Of a stretch of 64,000 bases of DNA, positions 27,094 to 35,313 are shown piece after piece. The notes under the pieces were generated by a model that did no database searches, was not told the DNA's origin, and saw only the letters and a program-made list of their open reading frames with translations. This DNA comes from Nonomuraea typhae. GTDB taxonomy: Bacteria; Actinomycetota; Actinomycetes; Streptosporangiales; Streptosporangiaceae. Each line of letters opens with the position of its first letter. The stretch's first letter is position 1. The DNA lies in NCBI RefSeq assembly GCF_009760925.1, contig NZ_VRLV01000023.1, positions 62,001 to 126,000 on the forward strand, given 5' to 3'. The position numbers and the translations under genes were made by a program.

Positions 27094-27645
27094 ATGGGCT
27101 GGAGCGAGCCGACCGTCGACGAGGTCGAGAAAGCGATCGTGGAACTGCTGGAGCAGGAGAGCGTGGGCGCGCTGGCGACGGTGTCGCCCACGGGTGCCCC
27201 GCTGGCCGCGGCGATGCACTTCGCCGCCGACGGGCTCAAGGTCTACCTGCACACCTACACCTACACCCGCAAGTACGCGGCCGTCCTGGCCGATCCCCGT
27301 GTCAGCTACACCCTGTCGTACCTGCCGCCCGACGGCTTCGCCGGGCGGCTGCTCACCCGCGGCGTCCAGGTGTCGGGCACCGCCACGGTGGTCACCGGGC
27401 AGGACGAGATCGAGCACGCCATCGAGCTCAGCCACCAGCAGTTCGACTGGCTGAAGGAGACCTCCATCTACGACAACTTCCGGCGGGCCGGCGTGGCGCA
27501 CCGGCAGGTCTTCATCCGCGTGGACCCGGTGGAAGCGCTCTGGACCGACAACCGCGTCCGCATGTTGTGGCGCAAGATCGTGAAGTTCACCGCCGACGGG
27601 ACGCATGTGGCCTCGCTCGAACCGTACGAGAACGCGGCGGCGTGA
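27094..27645 (+). CDS. Pyridoxamine 5'-phosphate oxidase-like FMN protein
   Basis: 183 residues, ATG with GGAGG. Split-barrel FMN fold: VGALATVSPTGAPLAAAMHF, then VYLHTYTYTRKYAAVLADPRV and the strand VSGTATVV. These proteins bind flavin or F420 and reduce small molecules or act as haem/flavin utilisation factors. Coupled to the ferredoxin gene by a 1-nt TGATG overlap. With the ferredoxin and reductase, a redox trio is likely; the substrate is unknown. Confidence 0.88.
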   Translation: MGWSEPTVDEVEKAIVELLEQESVGALATVSPTGAPLAAAMHFAADGLKVYLHTYTYTRKYAAVLADPRVSYTLSYLPPDGFAGRLLTRGVQVSGTATVVTGQDEIEHAIELSHQQFDWLKETSIYDNFRRAGVAHRQVFIRVDPVEALWTDNRVRMLWRKIVKFTADGTHVASLEPYENAAA

Positions 27646-27974
27646 TGACCCCCGAGGTCGAGGTGACGTTCATCGGACACGACGGCACCCGGCAGACCGG
27701 CCGGGTGCCGGAGGGCGAATCCCTCATGCGGGCGGCCCTGCTGCTCGACGTCCCGGGCATCCTGGCCGAGTGCGGCGGCATGTGCGCCTGCGCCACCTGC
27801 CACTGCTACATCGAGGACGGCTGGACCGAGCGGCTGGAGCCTCGCTCGGACATGGAGGAGGGCATGCTGCTGGCGGCTCTCGACACCACGCGGGCCAGCC
27901 GGCTGAGCTGCCAGGTCACCCTCACGCGGGAGTTGGCGGGGCTGGTGGTGCGAGTCCCGCCGCGCCAAGCCTGA
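27645..27974 (+). CDS. Adrenodoxin/putidaredoxin-type 2Fe-2S ferredoxin
   Basis: 109 residues. Cluster ligands by pattern: Cys43-x5-Cys49-x2-Cys52 in ECGGMCACATCHCYI and Cys89 in SRLSCQV; two extra Cys (47, 54) occur in the loop. The EGESLMRAALLLDVPGI and YIEDGWTERL segments are family-like. It would shuttle electrons from the 25268-26431 reductase. No P450 or Rieske oxygenase gene is present in this window, so the acceptor is not evident; the PNPOx-like neighbour or a distant enzyme are options. Confidence 0.93.
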   Translation: MTPEVEVTFIGHDGTRQTGRVPEGESLMRAALLLDVPGILAECGGMCACATCHCYIEDGWTERLEPRSDMEEGMLLAALDTTRASRLSCQVTLTRELAGLVVRVPPRQA

Positions 27975-28194
27975 GAGGGCGTCGTCAATCCTCGACCGTC
28001 GCGCATCGCAGAAGACGCGAACTCGCGACGGTCTGATTTTCCGGCCGCCGCGCACCACGTCGACGGCCTGCCGGGGAGCCTTCTCAACCCGACACCCACT
28101 CACCGGCGATCGGAGTCCCCGGATCGGCTTGCGAAGATCAGCCGAGCGTGAACGTCCTGGCGCGGATACGGCGCCGGTTGGGAGGGTGGACCGC

Positions 28195-28557
28195 ATGATG
28201 GAGGACTTGCGGGACGCCGAGCGCCGGCTCCAGGCCGCGCAGCTCGCTGGAGACGTCGAGGCGCTGGATCGGCTGCTGGATGACCGGCTGATCTTTACCT
28301 TCGGCGCGAACGTTGCGACCAAGGCGGACGACCTGGAGCTGCACCGCACCCGGACGCAGGTGCTGACGAAGGTGGCCGAGGAGGAGCTGACCGTGCTCGC
28401 CGATGGGCGCACCGGGGTGACGTGGTTTCTCGGCACCGTCGAAGGGACCCTCTCCGGTGCGCCGTTCGCGGCCAGGATGCGCTACACCCGTACTTGGCTA
28501 TACGGCGAGACGCACGGCTGGCGAATCATCGCCGTGCACGCCAGCACGACCGATTGA
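28195..28557 (+). CDS. NTF2-like (DUF4440/SnoaL-fold) protein
   Basis: 120 residues from the ATG at 28195, which follows GGAGGG. Cone-shaped NTF2 fold signatures: LRDAERRLQAAQLAGDVEALDRLLDDRLIF, then THGWRIIAVHASTTD at the C-terminus, typical of DUF4440. In polyketide clusters such folds act as cyclases (SnoaL) or ketosteroid-isomerase-like enzymes, but DUF4440 proteins occur widely outside them. It stands alone on the KR strand, so a cluster role is possible, not shown. Confidence 0.75.
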   Translation: MMEDLRDAERRLQAAQLAGDVEALDRLLDDRLIFTFGANVATKADDLELHRTRTQVLTKVAEEELTVLADGRTGVTWFLGTVEGTLSGAPFAARMRYTRTWLYGETHGWRIIAVHASTTD

Positions 28558-29018
28558 CCTAGCCGACACGTTGCCCGACGACCGGCCAGCCGGATGGTCG
28601 CCGGCCAGGTTCGACCGCCCCCCGGGGCGGGCCGACGCCGGAAGCCAGGCTATCCCGGCAAGATCAAAGACCGGATCTTGGTATCCCGGCTCCGGCCCAT
28701 GCACGAAGCCAGAGGGGTCAGAGACACCCTCTGACAGACGCCGGCCGAGCACGCGGGCGGCCTTCCCCGGCCAGGTCCGGTGAGGTGGTGCTGGGTCAGG
28801 ATGCCCGCCCGCCTGGGCACAGGACCGCGGAAGCCGCGTGCGGCCCTCAGGGCGCTCTCGACCGCCTCCTCGTCGTGACCGTCGACCTGGCGCCCACCCG
28901 CTTCAGGCCGAGGTCCTCGGGGAGGGCCTGCGAGGCAGGCCGGGTCACCGTAAGGCGGTCCCGGTCCCGGTCCCGGTCCCGGTCCCGGTCGTGGCCGGGT
29001 CGTGGAGGGGCGGGGTTC
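28558..29018. other. Non-coding stretch upstream of the ketoreductase
   Basis: About 460 bp before the SARP boxes. It contains a weak 7-bp hairpin (GTCAGAG and CTCTGAC, 28717-28735), the hexamer tract at 28957, and no convincing gene. The SARP boxes begin at 29019. Confidence 0.45.
28957..28990. repeat. GGTCCC hexamer tandem repeat
   Basis: Five full copies and a partial sixth copy of GGTCCC (34 bp) lie about 30 bp upstream of the ketoreductase SARP boxes. Low-complexity slippage tract; may vary between strains. Not a CRISPR. Confidence 0.9.
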
Positions 29019-29061
29019 TCGATCGGACATCGACCTCGCCTCGAGTCCAGGGGGTCACTCT
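29019..29061 (+). promoter_or_regulatory. SARP-type heptamer array, ketoreductase promoter
   Basis: Heptamers TCGATCG (29019), TCGACCT (29030) and TCGAGTC (29041) are spaced exactly 11 bp. After the last one, 8 bp intervene before CACTCT (29056-29061), a -10-like hexamer. This is the DnrI/ActII-ORF4 binding geometry. The ketoreductase ATG is 30 bp downstream. Confidence 0.8.
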
Positions 29062-29090
29062 CGCCGTAGCTTCGACGAGAGGAGAGGACT

Positions 29091-29861
29091 ATGACGGTCG
29101 CACTGGTCACCGGCGCCACGAGCGGCATCGGCCTGGCCGTGACCTGGAAGCTGGCGGAGCAGGGGGCGCGCTTGTTCGTCTGCGCCCGCGGCAAGGACAG
29201 GGTGGAGGAGCTGGTCGAGCGGCTGCGCGCGGCCGGCCACGAGGCGGACGGCGCCTCCTGTGACGTGCGCTCGGCGCAGGAGATCAGTGCCCTGGTCTCC
29301 GCCGTGGCCGCCCGGTTCGGCGGGGTCGACGTGCTGGTCAACAACGCCGGGCGCAGCGGCGGCGGGCCTACGGCCGAGCTGACCGAGGAACTGTGGAACG
29401 ACGTGATCGAAACCAACCTGACCAGCGTCTTCCTGCTCACCCGGCAGGTGCTCAGGGACGGTGGGATGCTCCAGCGCGGGTGGGGGCGGATCGTCAACAT
29501 CGCCTCGACCGGCGGCAAGCAGGGAGTGGTGCTGGGGGCGCCCTACTCCGCCTCCAAGCACGGCGTCGTCGGCTTCACCAAGGCGCTCGGGCTGGAGCTG
29601 GCCAAGACCGGGGTCACCGTCAACGCGGTCTGCCCGGGCTATGTGGAGACGCCGATGGCCGAGCGGGTGCGCGATGCCTACGCCGGGATCTGGGATATCT
29701 CCTCGCAGGAGGTACTCGCCCGCTTCGAGGCGAAGATCCCGCTGGGCAGGTACGTCACCCCGCAGGAGGTGGCCGGCTTGGTCGGTTACCTGACATCGGA
29801 GGCGGCGGCGCCGATCACCGCGCAGGCGATCAACGTCTGCGGCGGCCTGGGCAACTACTGA
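29091..29861 (+). CDS. Type II PKS C9 ketoreductase (ActIII family SDR)
   Basis: 256 residues, ATG with GAGAGGA upstream. NADPH motif VALVTGATSGIG (4-14), NNAGRSGGG (84-92) as in ActIII, catalytic Asn109, Ser139, Tyr152, Lys156, and the conserved GYVETPMA and C-terminal INVCGGLGNY. ActIII-type enzymes reduce the C9 ketone of the nascent poly-beta-ketone and so direct first-ring folding. Promoter carries SARP boxes. Precedes the didomain aromatase/cyclase with a 14-bp gap, so the two form an operon. Confidence 0.96.
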   Translation: MTVALVTGATSGIGLAVTWKLAEQGARLFVCARGKDRVEELVERLRAAGHEADGASCDVRSAQEISALVSAVAARFGGVDVLVNNAGRSGGGPTAELTEELWNDVIETNLTSVFLLTRQVLRDGGMLQRGWGRIVNIASTGGKQGVVLGAPYSASKHGVVGFTKALGLELAKTGVTVNAVCPGYVETPMAERVRDAYAGIWDISSQEVLARFEAKIPLGRYVTPQEVAGLVGYLTSEAAAPITAQAINVCGGLGNY

Positions 29862-29875
29862 CGACGGAGACGACC

Positions 29876-30811
29876 ATGACCACGACGCACACCGCCGAGC
29901 ACGTCATCGCGATCGAGGCCGAGCCGGGCGAGGTCTACCGGCTCATCGCCGACGTCACCGGCTGGCACCTGCTGTTCGAGCCGACGATCCACGTGGAGCA
30001 CCTGGGCCGCACCGGCCAGGAGGAGCGCTTCCGCATCTGGGCCACCGCCAACGACGGCGTGCTGAGCTGGACCTCCCGCCGGGAGCTGGATGAGGAGGCC
30101 GGGCGCATCCGGTTCTGGCAGGAGGTCTCCCAGCATCCGGTGGAGTCGATGTGGGGCGAGTGGCACTTCGAGCCCGTCGGCGGGGGTACCCGCGTCCGGC
30201 TCCTGCACCACTACCGCGTCGCCGGGGACGACCCGGAGGCCGGCACGTGGGTGGAGCAGGCCGTCGACCGCAACAGCACCAAGGAGCTGAACGCGCTGCG
30301 CGAGGCGGCCGAGCAGGGCGTGGAGCGCACCAGGCTCGGGCTCACCTTCGAGGACACCCTGCGGATCCAGGCGCCCGCCGATCAGGTCTACGACTTCCTC
30401 TACCGGGCCCAGGACTGGCCGCTGCTGCTGCCGCACGTGGCCACCGTCTCGCTGCGCGAGGAGACCCCCGGCCTGCAGGTGCTGGAGATGGAGACCCTCT
30501 CCCCCGACGGCCACCGGCACGCCACCAAGTCGATCCGCGTCTGCTCGCCCAGCGAGTCGATCGTCTACAAGCAGATCCGGGTCCCCGCCCTGCTGACCCT
30601 GCACACCGGCCGCTGGACCGTGCGCGAGGAGGAGCCGGGAACGGTGGCGGTCACCTCACAGCACTCCGTCATGGTCGATCCGGCGGCGATCAGCAGGGTG
30701 CTCGGCGAGTCGGCGGGCGTGGCGGAGGCCCTGGCCTACGCCCGGCGGGCGCTGAGCACCAACAGCCTCACCACCCTGCGGCACGCGAAGGAGACGCTGG
30801 AGCGCCGGTGA
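29876..30811 (+). CDS. Didomain aromatase/cyclase (SRPBCC)
   Basis: 311 residues from the ATG at 29876. Two tandem START/SRPBCC domains: residues ~1-150 (HVIAIEAEPGEVYRLIADV, WHLLFEPTIHVEHL) and ~155-311 (FEDTLRIQAPADQVYDFLYR). Didomain ARO/CYCs act after the C9 ketoreductase to close and aromatise the first ring of reduced type II polyketides. The pairing with an ActIII-type KR fits that rule. The 3' end overlaps the convergent SARP gene by 44 bp (30768-30811). Confidence 0.95.
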   Translation: MTTTHTAEHVIAIEAEPGEVYRLIADVTGWHLLFEPTIHVEHLGRTGQEERFRIWATANDGVLSWTSRRELDEEAGRIRFWQEVSQHPVESMWGEWHFEPVGGGTRVRLLHHYRVAGDDPEAGTWVEQAVDRNSTKELNALREAAEQGVERTRLGLTFEDTLRIQAPADQVYDFLYRAQDWPLLLPHVATVSLREETPGLQVLEMETLSPDGHRHATKSIRVCSPSESIVYKQIRVPALLTLHTGRWTVREEEPGTVAVTSQHSVMVDPAAISRVLGESAGVAEALAYARRALSTNSLTTLRHAKETLERR

Positions 30812-31568
30812 GCTCGGGGACCAGCTCCTCGTGGGGCCGGTCCCCGAGCATCCAGGCGTGCAGGCGCCGGATGTCGTCAGAGGGCTCCAGCCCCAGTTCC
30901 TCGCGGATGGTCAGGCGCAGTTGGCGATACCACTGCAGCGCGTCGTTGCGCCTGCCCGCCTTGTACAGGGCCAGCATGAGCTTGCCGTGCAGCGACTCGT
31001 TGAGCGGATAGCGCGTCGTGAGCCGCTTGAGCTCGCAGACCTGGGCGCCGTAGTCGCCGAGCCGGAGGGCCGCGTCGATGCGGAGCTCCTGCGCGTTCAT
31101 CCGCACTTCCTCCAGGTGTACGGCTTCCGCCCGCAGCAGCGTGCCCTGAGGCGCCCCGGCCAGCGCGTGCTCGCCGATCCACAGGGCGAGGGCCTGGCCG
31201 AGCAGGTTGTGGGCGACCTGCGGCTCCGCGGCCGCCAGCGCGGCCCTGCCCTCCTGGACGAGCCGCTCGAAGCGGAAGGCGTCCACCGCCTGCTCGTCCA
31301 GCCGCAGGGCGTAACCGGCCGCGACCCGCACGATCATCTCCTCGGACAGCATCTTGCGCAGGTGGTAGACGTAGGTCTGCAGGGTCGTCATGGAGCTGAC
31401 GGGCGGGGAGCCCGACCACAGCTCCTCGATGAGCGCCTCGTCCGACAGCGGCCGGTTGGCGGACAGGGCCAGCAGGCTGAGCACCTGCCGCATCTTGGGC
31501 GCGGTCGGCGTGCAGTCGGCGCCGTTCCACTCCACGTGGAGGCTTCCGAGCAGGCGAATCTCGATCAC
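30768..31568 (-). CDS. SARP family pathway activator (BTAD)
   Basis: 266 residues from the GTG at 31568, preceded by GAGGAG; a TTG at 31586 is possible. OmpR-type winged HTH (residues ~1-95: LLGSLHVEWNGADCTPTAPK, RQVLSLLALSANRPL, TLQTYVYHLRKML) and a BTAD domain ending EELGLEPSDDIRRLHAWML. The best candidate to bind the four TCGAGC-type arrays in the locus. Located between the KR/aromatase operon and the ebo remnant. A 44-bp antisense overlap with the aromatase gene may affect both transcripts. Confidence 0.92.
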   Translation of the reverse strand: MIEIRLLGSLHVEWNGADCTPTAPKMRQVLSLLALSANRPLSDEALIEELWSGSPPVSSMTTLQTYVYHLRKMLSEEMIVRVAAGYALRLDEQAVDAFRFERLVQEGRAALAAAEPQVAHNLLGQALALWIGEHALAGAPQGTLLRAEAVHLEEVRMNAQELRIDAALRLGDYGAQVCELKRLTTRYPLNESLHGKLMLALYKAGRRNDALQWYRQLRLTIREELGLEPSDDIRRLHAWMLGDRPHEELVPELTGAPASPSRAAGW

Positions 31569-31589
31569 CAGGTTCTCCTCAGGCAAAGG

Positions 31590-32064
31590 TCGGCTCCAGC
31601 AGCCACGCCTTGACCTCGGTCACGGCGAGGGCCTCGCGGGCCACATCGGAGCGCGAGCACAGCGGGACCGGCGCGTCCAGCTCGCCCGCGGGCAGCCGGC
31701 CATGGCTGCCCGCGCACGTGCGACGGGGTCCAGCGGCACCACGCGCATGGCGTAGCGCAGGCCGAGCCGCTCGCGCGCCAGCGCGATCGCGGCATCAACC
31801 TTGACGAGCGGGTTGGTTGGGCTACCCGGTGGTCGGCGACGGCGCGCGAGGTCCACGGGACGGGATACTCCATGCCGGCCTGGGTGTAGACGTCGAGCGC
31901 CGCGGCGGCGGCCCGCGGCCTGGAGGAGCCGAAGCGCTGCGGCGTCATCGAGTCGTGGCCGGTCTCCCCCACCGCCACTACCCCGTCCTTGACGAGGTAG
32001 CGCGGGAGCACGTCGGCCAGGCGCGGGTCGTGGTCACGGGAATGTGTGGGTCGAAGATGCGCAT
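31590..32064 (-). pseudogene. Decayed TatD-like hydrolase (EboB type)
   Basis: MRIFDPHI (from 32064) is the start of the TatD-like ebo hydrolase, usually followed by metal-binding HxH. The text then jumps in another frame to ADVLPRYLVKDGVVAVGETG and HDSMTP, a conserved middle segment. Further left, frames give unrecognisable pieces such as VDAAIALARERLGLRYAMRV. The gene has lost its metal-ligand core and is frameshifted. EboB belongs to the ebo locus, implicated in trafficking of metabolites in bacteria and algae. Identification is from recalled family motifs. Confidence 0.6.
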
Positions 32065-32411
32065 GCGGCAGTTCCTCCGGGTGGCCGGCAGCTCGGCGAT
32101 CTCAGGGATGTCCGGGAAGTCCTGGATGATGGACCAGACGTCGTCCGGGACGGGCGGCCCGCGGCGTAGTTGGCGGGCGTCGGCGCCGGCTCCCGGCCGG
32201 CCCGCTCGCCCGACCCGGCGACCTGGGCGAGCGGGACCTCGGTGAAAACGCGTGTGAGTACGGCGTGGCGGAAGGCCGGCGGGCTGAGGCGGCGCGCGCC
32301 GTACTCACCGAGAGCGGCGGTGATCAGCGTTGTGCCGTGGGTGCGGATCGCCTCCTCGAGCCGCTTGCGCGCCGCGGGCGGAAGGTGGGGGTCCAGATCT
32401 CTGCTGATCAT
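32062..32411 (-). pseudogene. EboA-like gene, truncated and frameshifted
   Basis: Reads HGTTLITAALGEYGARRL, then SPPAFRHAVLTRVFTEVPLA, VAGSGERA and NYAAGRP. After a one-base shift near 32160 it continues VPDDVWSIIQDFPDIPEI to the start of the TatD-like gene, whose ATG overlaps its end. These are C-terminal EboA features; the N-terminal part (a possible AALAVAFPAARL piece near 32450) is in another frame. EboA is one of the hallmark proteins of the ebo locus. Non-functional as read. Confidence 0.65.
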
Positions 32412-32819
32412 GTGGAGGGGTTCCTCTTGCCGGGTAGTCGGGCGGCGGGGAAGGCGACGGCCAGTGCGGCGAGCCGTTCGCCCGCGCGGGCGGTCAGCGC
32501 CCCTGAAGCAGCGGGAAGGCCGTGGAGGCCGGTGTCCACCGCGCGCCGTACGTTGCGGGCGGACGGATCTGCGTGGCCTGGAGCTGCGCCCGCAGGCCGG
32601 TGCCCGCGTGGACGCCGGCCGGCGGCAGCGCCGCGGCCCTGTGCGCGGGCCGGGCCTCCCGCCGCGGTCGCGGTCACCGCTCCGGTCACCATGAGCGCCG
32701 TGCCCGGCACCGCCGTCGGTCTCCTGCCTGCTCAGCGGGGTGACGGCGGCGGTGTGCAGGGGTCGCCCCGGCCCGGACGTTCGAGAAGCCGGTCGGGGCC
32801 ATCGACGGCGGGCCCGCCA

Positions 32820-33090
32820 AGGTGGCCTTCAGCGCAAGGTCGCAGGCGCGCACGGCGCCGCGGCCACGCCATAGGCCGCCCCGGCGGGCGCGAGAGCGGC
32901 GGCGGTCAACCCCGCAGCCAGGCCCGGGTCACCTCGCCGGACGAGGTGGGCCGCTCCGGGCGCTCGCGGGCGTCCAGTTCCCGGGCCGCGTAGTCGTCGA
33001 GCGCCATCCGGGCCCAGCGCAGGCAGGTCGCCGAGGCCATCCGCACCAGCAGGGCCGGACCCTGCCGGGAGGCGGCCCTTGGGTGCCGGG
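32820..33090 (-). pseudogene. UbiA-like prenyltransferase remnant (EboC type)
   Basis: One frame reads MASATCLRWARMALDDYAAR, ELDARERPERPTSSGEVTRAW, which matches the UbiA motif region of EboC (typically NDYADRELDARERPERPIPSG). The first Asp-rich motif is changed (ND to DD, second Asp to Ala). A shift then gives GLTAAALAPAGAAYGVAAA, a hydrophobic helix. N- and C-terminal parts are lost. The order EboC, EboA, EboB along the minus strand supports a decayed ebo operon. Confidence 0.6.
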
Positions 33091-33415
33091 CGGATCACGC
33101 CAGCTCGGGGATGAGACCGCTGAGCCGGCGCGGTACGCGACGGCCGGCAGACGAGCCAGGTCGAGGACGAGCGGCGCGGCCGGCGAGGAGCCGCAGCCCA
33201 GCCGGGTGAACTGCGTCGTCATCGACCGCCGGGAAACCCTCGAAGGTCAGGTGGTCCCAGCCAGCCGCGTTGTGGCTGTGCACGCCCACTCGACCTGGTA
33301 GTTCAGGGTGGCCTTGCTGACCGCCGGCTCCGGGCCCGCCGGGTGCGCGCCGGGCTGAGGAGGTGGGTCAGGCCGAAACCGCCGGTGCCGCAACGGGGGA
33401 CGTACTGGTGCACGC
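33091..33415. other. Unassigned degenerate stretch upstream of the ebo remnant
   Basis: Short frames such as VHQYVPRCGTGGFGLTHLL and GVHSHNAAGWDHLTFEGFP occur on the minus strand without an intact reading frame. They may be remains of another ebo-linked gene. I cannot assign them. Confidence 0.35.
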
Positions 33416-34759
33416 TCATGTCATCTCCTGCACCAGCGAGGTGGTGTGCGTGGCCGATCGGAACGCCGGCTCGTCGATCACCCGCGCCAGGAAGGACGCG
33501 GTGGTCGCCACGCCCGGCCCGGCCACGCGCAGCTCGGCGAGGGCTCGCCGCATCCTGGCCAGCGCCTGCTCCCGGTCGGGCGCCCAGACCAGCAGCTTGG
33601 CCAGGAGCGAGTCGTAGGTCGGCGGGATGCGGTAGCCGGGGTAGGCGTGGGTGTCCAGCCGGACGAACGGCCCGCCCGGGGCGGCGAACTCGGTCAGCGT
33701 GCCGGGGGCCGGGGCGAAGTCCCGTGCCGGATCCTCGGCGTTGATGCGGGCCTCCAGGCAGGCGCCGCGCAGCACGACGTCCTCCTGCTTGATGGCCAGC
33801 GGAAGCCCCCAGGCGACGCGCAGCTGTTCCTGCACCAGGTCCACCCCGGTGACCATCTCGGTGACCGGGTGCTCGACCTGGATGCGGGTGTTGACTTCCA
33901 TGAAGTAGTAGCCCCCGTCGGGGTCGACGAGGAACTCGAAGGTGCCCGCCCCCACGTAGCCCGCCGCCATCGCCCCGGCGACGGCGCGTTCGCCCATCTC
34001 CCTGGCCACGCCCTCGGGCAGGCTCGGCGCGGGGCTCTCCTCCAGCAGCTTCTGGTGCCTTCGCTGCACGGTGCAGTCGCGCTCGCCCAGGTGGATGACG
34101 TTGCCGTGGCGGTCGGCCAGGATCTGGATCTCTACGTGCCGCGCCCTGGGCAGGTAGCGCTCGGCGTAGACGCGCGGGTCGCCGAAGAGGGCCTGGGCGG
34201 TCGCCCGGGTCTGGCGGTAGGCCCGTGCCAGCTCGTGCTCGCTCCGCACGATCTGCATGCCGCGGCCGCCGCCCCCTGCGGCGGCCTTCAGGATGAGCGG
34301 ATAGCCGGTCCGCCTGGCCAGCCTCGCCGCCTCCTCGGCGCTGCCGAGCGGCTCCAGGCTCCCGGGCAGGAGAGGCAGGCCGGCCTCGGTCATCAGCGTC
34401 CTGGCCGAGACCTTGTCGCCGAGGCGTTCCATCACCTCGGGGGGCGGGCCGATGAAGACGATGCCGTTGTCGTGGCAGACCCGGGCCAGGTCCGGGTCCT
34501 CCGACAGGAAGCCGTAGCCGGGGTGGAGGGCGTCGGCGCCGGTGCGCAGTGCCGCCTCGATCACGGCGGGGATGTAGAGATAGCTCCGCCTGGCCGGAGC
34601 GGGACCGATGCGGACGGCCTCGTCGGCCATGCGCACCACGGCCGAGTCGCGGTCCACGTCGGAGTAGACCGCCACGACCCCGATTCCCAGCTCACGGCAG
34701 GCCCGCGCGACCCGCACCGCGATCTCGCCACGGTTGGCGATCAGTACCCTGTCGAACAC
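33416..34759 (-). CDS. accC: Biotin carboxylase subunit of acetyl-CoA carboxylase
   Basis: 447 residues, GTG start. ATP-grasp biotin carboxylase: FDRVLIANRGEIAVRVARAC, HPGYGFLSED, the glycine-rich KAAAGGGGRGM lid, RHVEIQILAD, ERDCTVQRRHQK and EVNTRIQVEHPVTE. Carboxylates biotin on AccB using ATP and bicarbonate. Last gene of the KS-alpha operon, 2 bp after accB. Length (~450) matches free-standing AccC rather than the fused AccA2-type subunits common in actinomycetes. Confidence 0.97.
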   Translation of the reverse strand: MFDRVLIANRGEIAVRVARACRELGIGVVAVYSDVDRDSAVVRMADEAVRIGPAPARRSYLYIPAVIEAALRTGADALHPGYGFLSEDPDLARVCHDNGIVFIGPPPEVMERLGDKVSARTLMTEAGLPLLPGSLEPLGSAEEAARLARRTGYPLILKAAAGGGGRGMQIVRSEHELARAYRQTRATAQALFGDPRVYAERYLPRARHVEIQILADRHGNVIHLGERDCTVQRRHQKLLEESPAPSLPEGVAREMGERAVAGAMAAGYVGAGTFEFLVDPDGGYYFMEVNTRIQVEHPVTEMVTGVDLVQEQLRVAWGLPLAIKQEDVVLRGACLEARINAEDPARDFAPAPGTLTEFAAPGGPFVRLDTHAYPGYRIPPTYDSLLAKLLVWAPDREQALARMRRALAELRVAGPGVATTASFLARVIDEPAFRSATHTTSLVQEMT

Positions 34760-34761
34760 GG

Positions 34762-35313
34762 CTACCCCACCGGTTCCAGGCTGAGCAGCTGCTCGTCGAA
34801 CTCGACCGGGGCGGCGTCCGGCTTCATGACGCTGACCACCCGGCCGTGGCAGCCGGCTTCCACGGGGATCATCATCTTCATCACCTCGACGATGCCGACC
34901 TGCTGCCCGGGCGCCACCTGGTCGCCTTCCGCGACGAAGGGGGCCGCGCCGGGCTCGGGGGCGAGGTAGAAGACGCCGACCGTGGGCGAGCGCACGAACG
35001 TCAGCTCCCGCTCGGGTTCCGGCGTCGCCGTCAGGGCGGGCTCCTGCGGCATGGCCGGGGCGCCCGGCGGCGTGGCCGTCGGGGCGAGGGTCTGCGGCGC
35101 CGCCGGGGCGGGCGCCGCCACCGTGACCGGCTCCTCCCAGCGCAGTTCGACTGCGACCTCCCCGGCCCGCAGCCGCAGCATGGTCGGCGGCCGGCGCAGC
35201 TCGGACAGCAGGAGGGTGGCGCTGGCGCGCACCGACTCCAGGGCCCGCTCACGCTCCTCACCCCGCCCGTCCCGGGCGAACGCCTCCACCAGCGGGTCGG
35301 TGTCCGCGCTCAT
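34762..35313 (-). CDS. accB: Biotin carboxyl carrier protein
   Basis: 183 residues. An N-terminal ~60-residue region, a Pro/Ala-rich flexible linker (65-100), and a biotinyl domain (~104-183) with [15 protein letters not shown] and the biotin Lys146 in [10 protein letters not shown]. coli-type BCCP layout. Its ATG overlaps the end of the AccD-AccA gene by 4 bp. Carries the carboxyl group between AccC and the carboxyltransferase. Confidence 0.96.
   Translation of the reverse strand: MSADTDPLVEAFARDGRGEERERALESVRASATLLLSELRRPPTMLRLRAGEVAVELRWEEPVTVAAPAPAAPQTLAPTATPPGAPAMPQEPALTATPEPERELTFVRSPTVGVFYLAPEPGAAPFVAEGDQVAPGQQVGIVEVMKMMIPVEAGCHGRVVSVMKPDAAPVEFDEQLLSLEPVG

Noticed and set aside
28957-28990. 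GGTCCC repeats as a CRISPR or origin-like iteron
   Set aside because: Units are 6 bp with no spacers and no cas or replication gene nearby; a slippage tract is the simple explanation.
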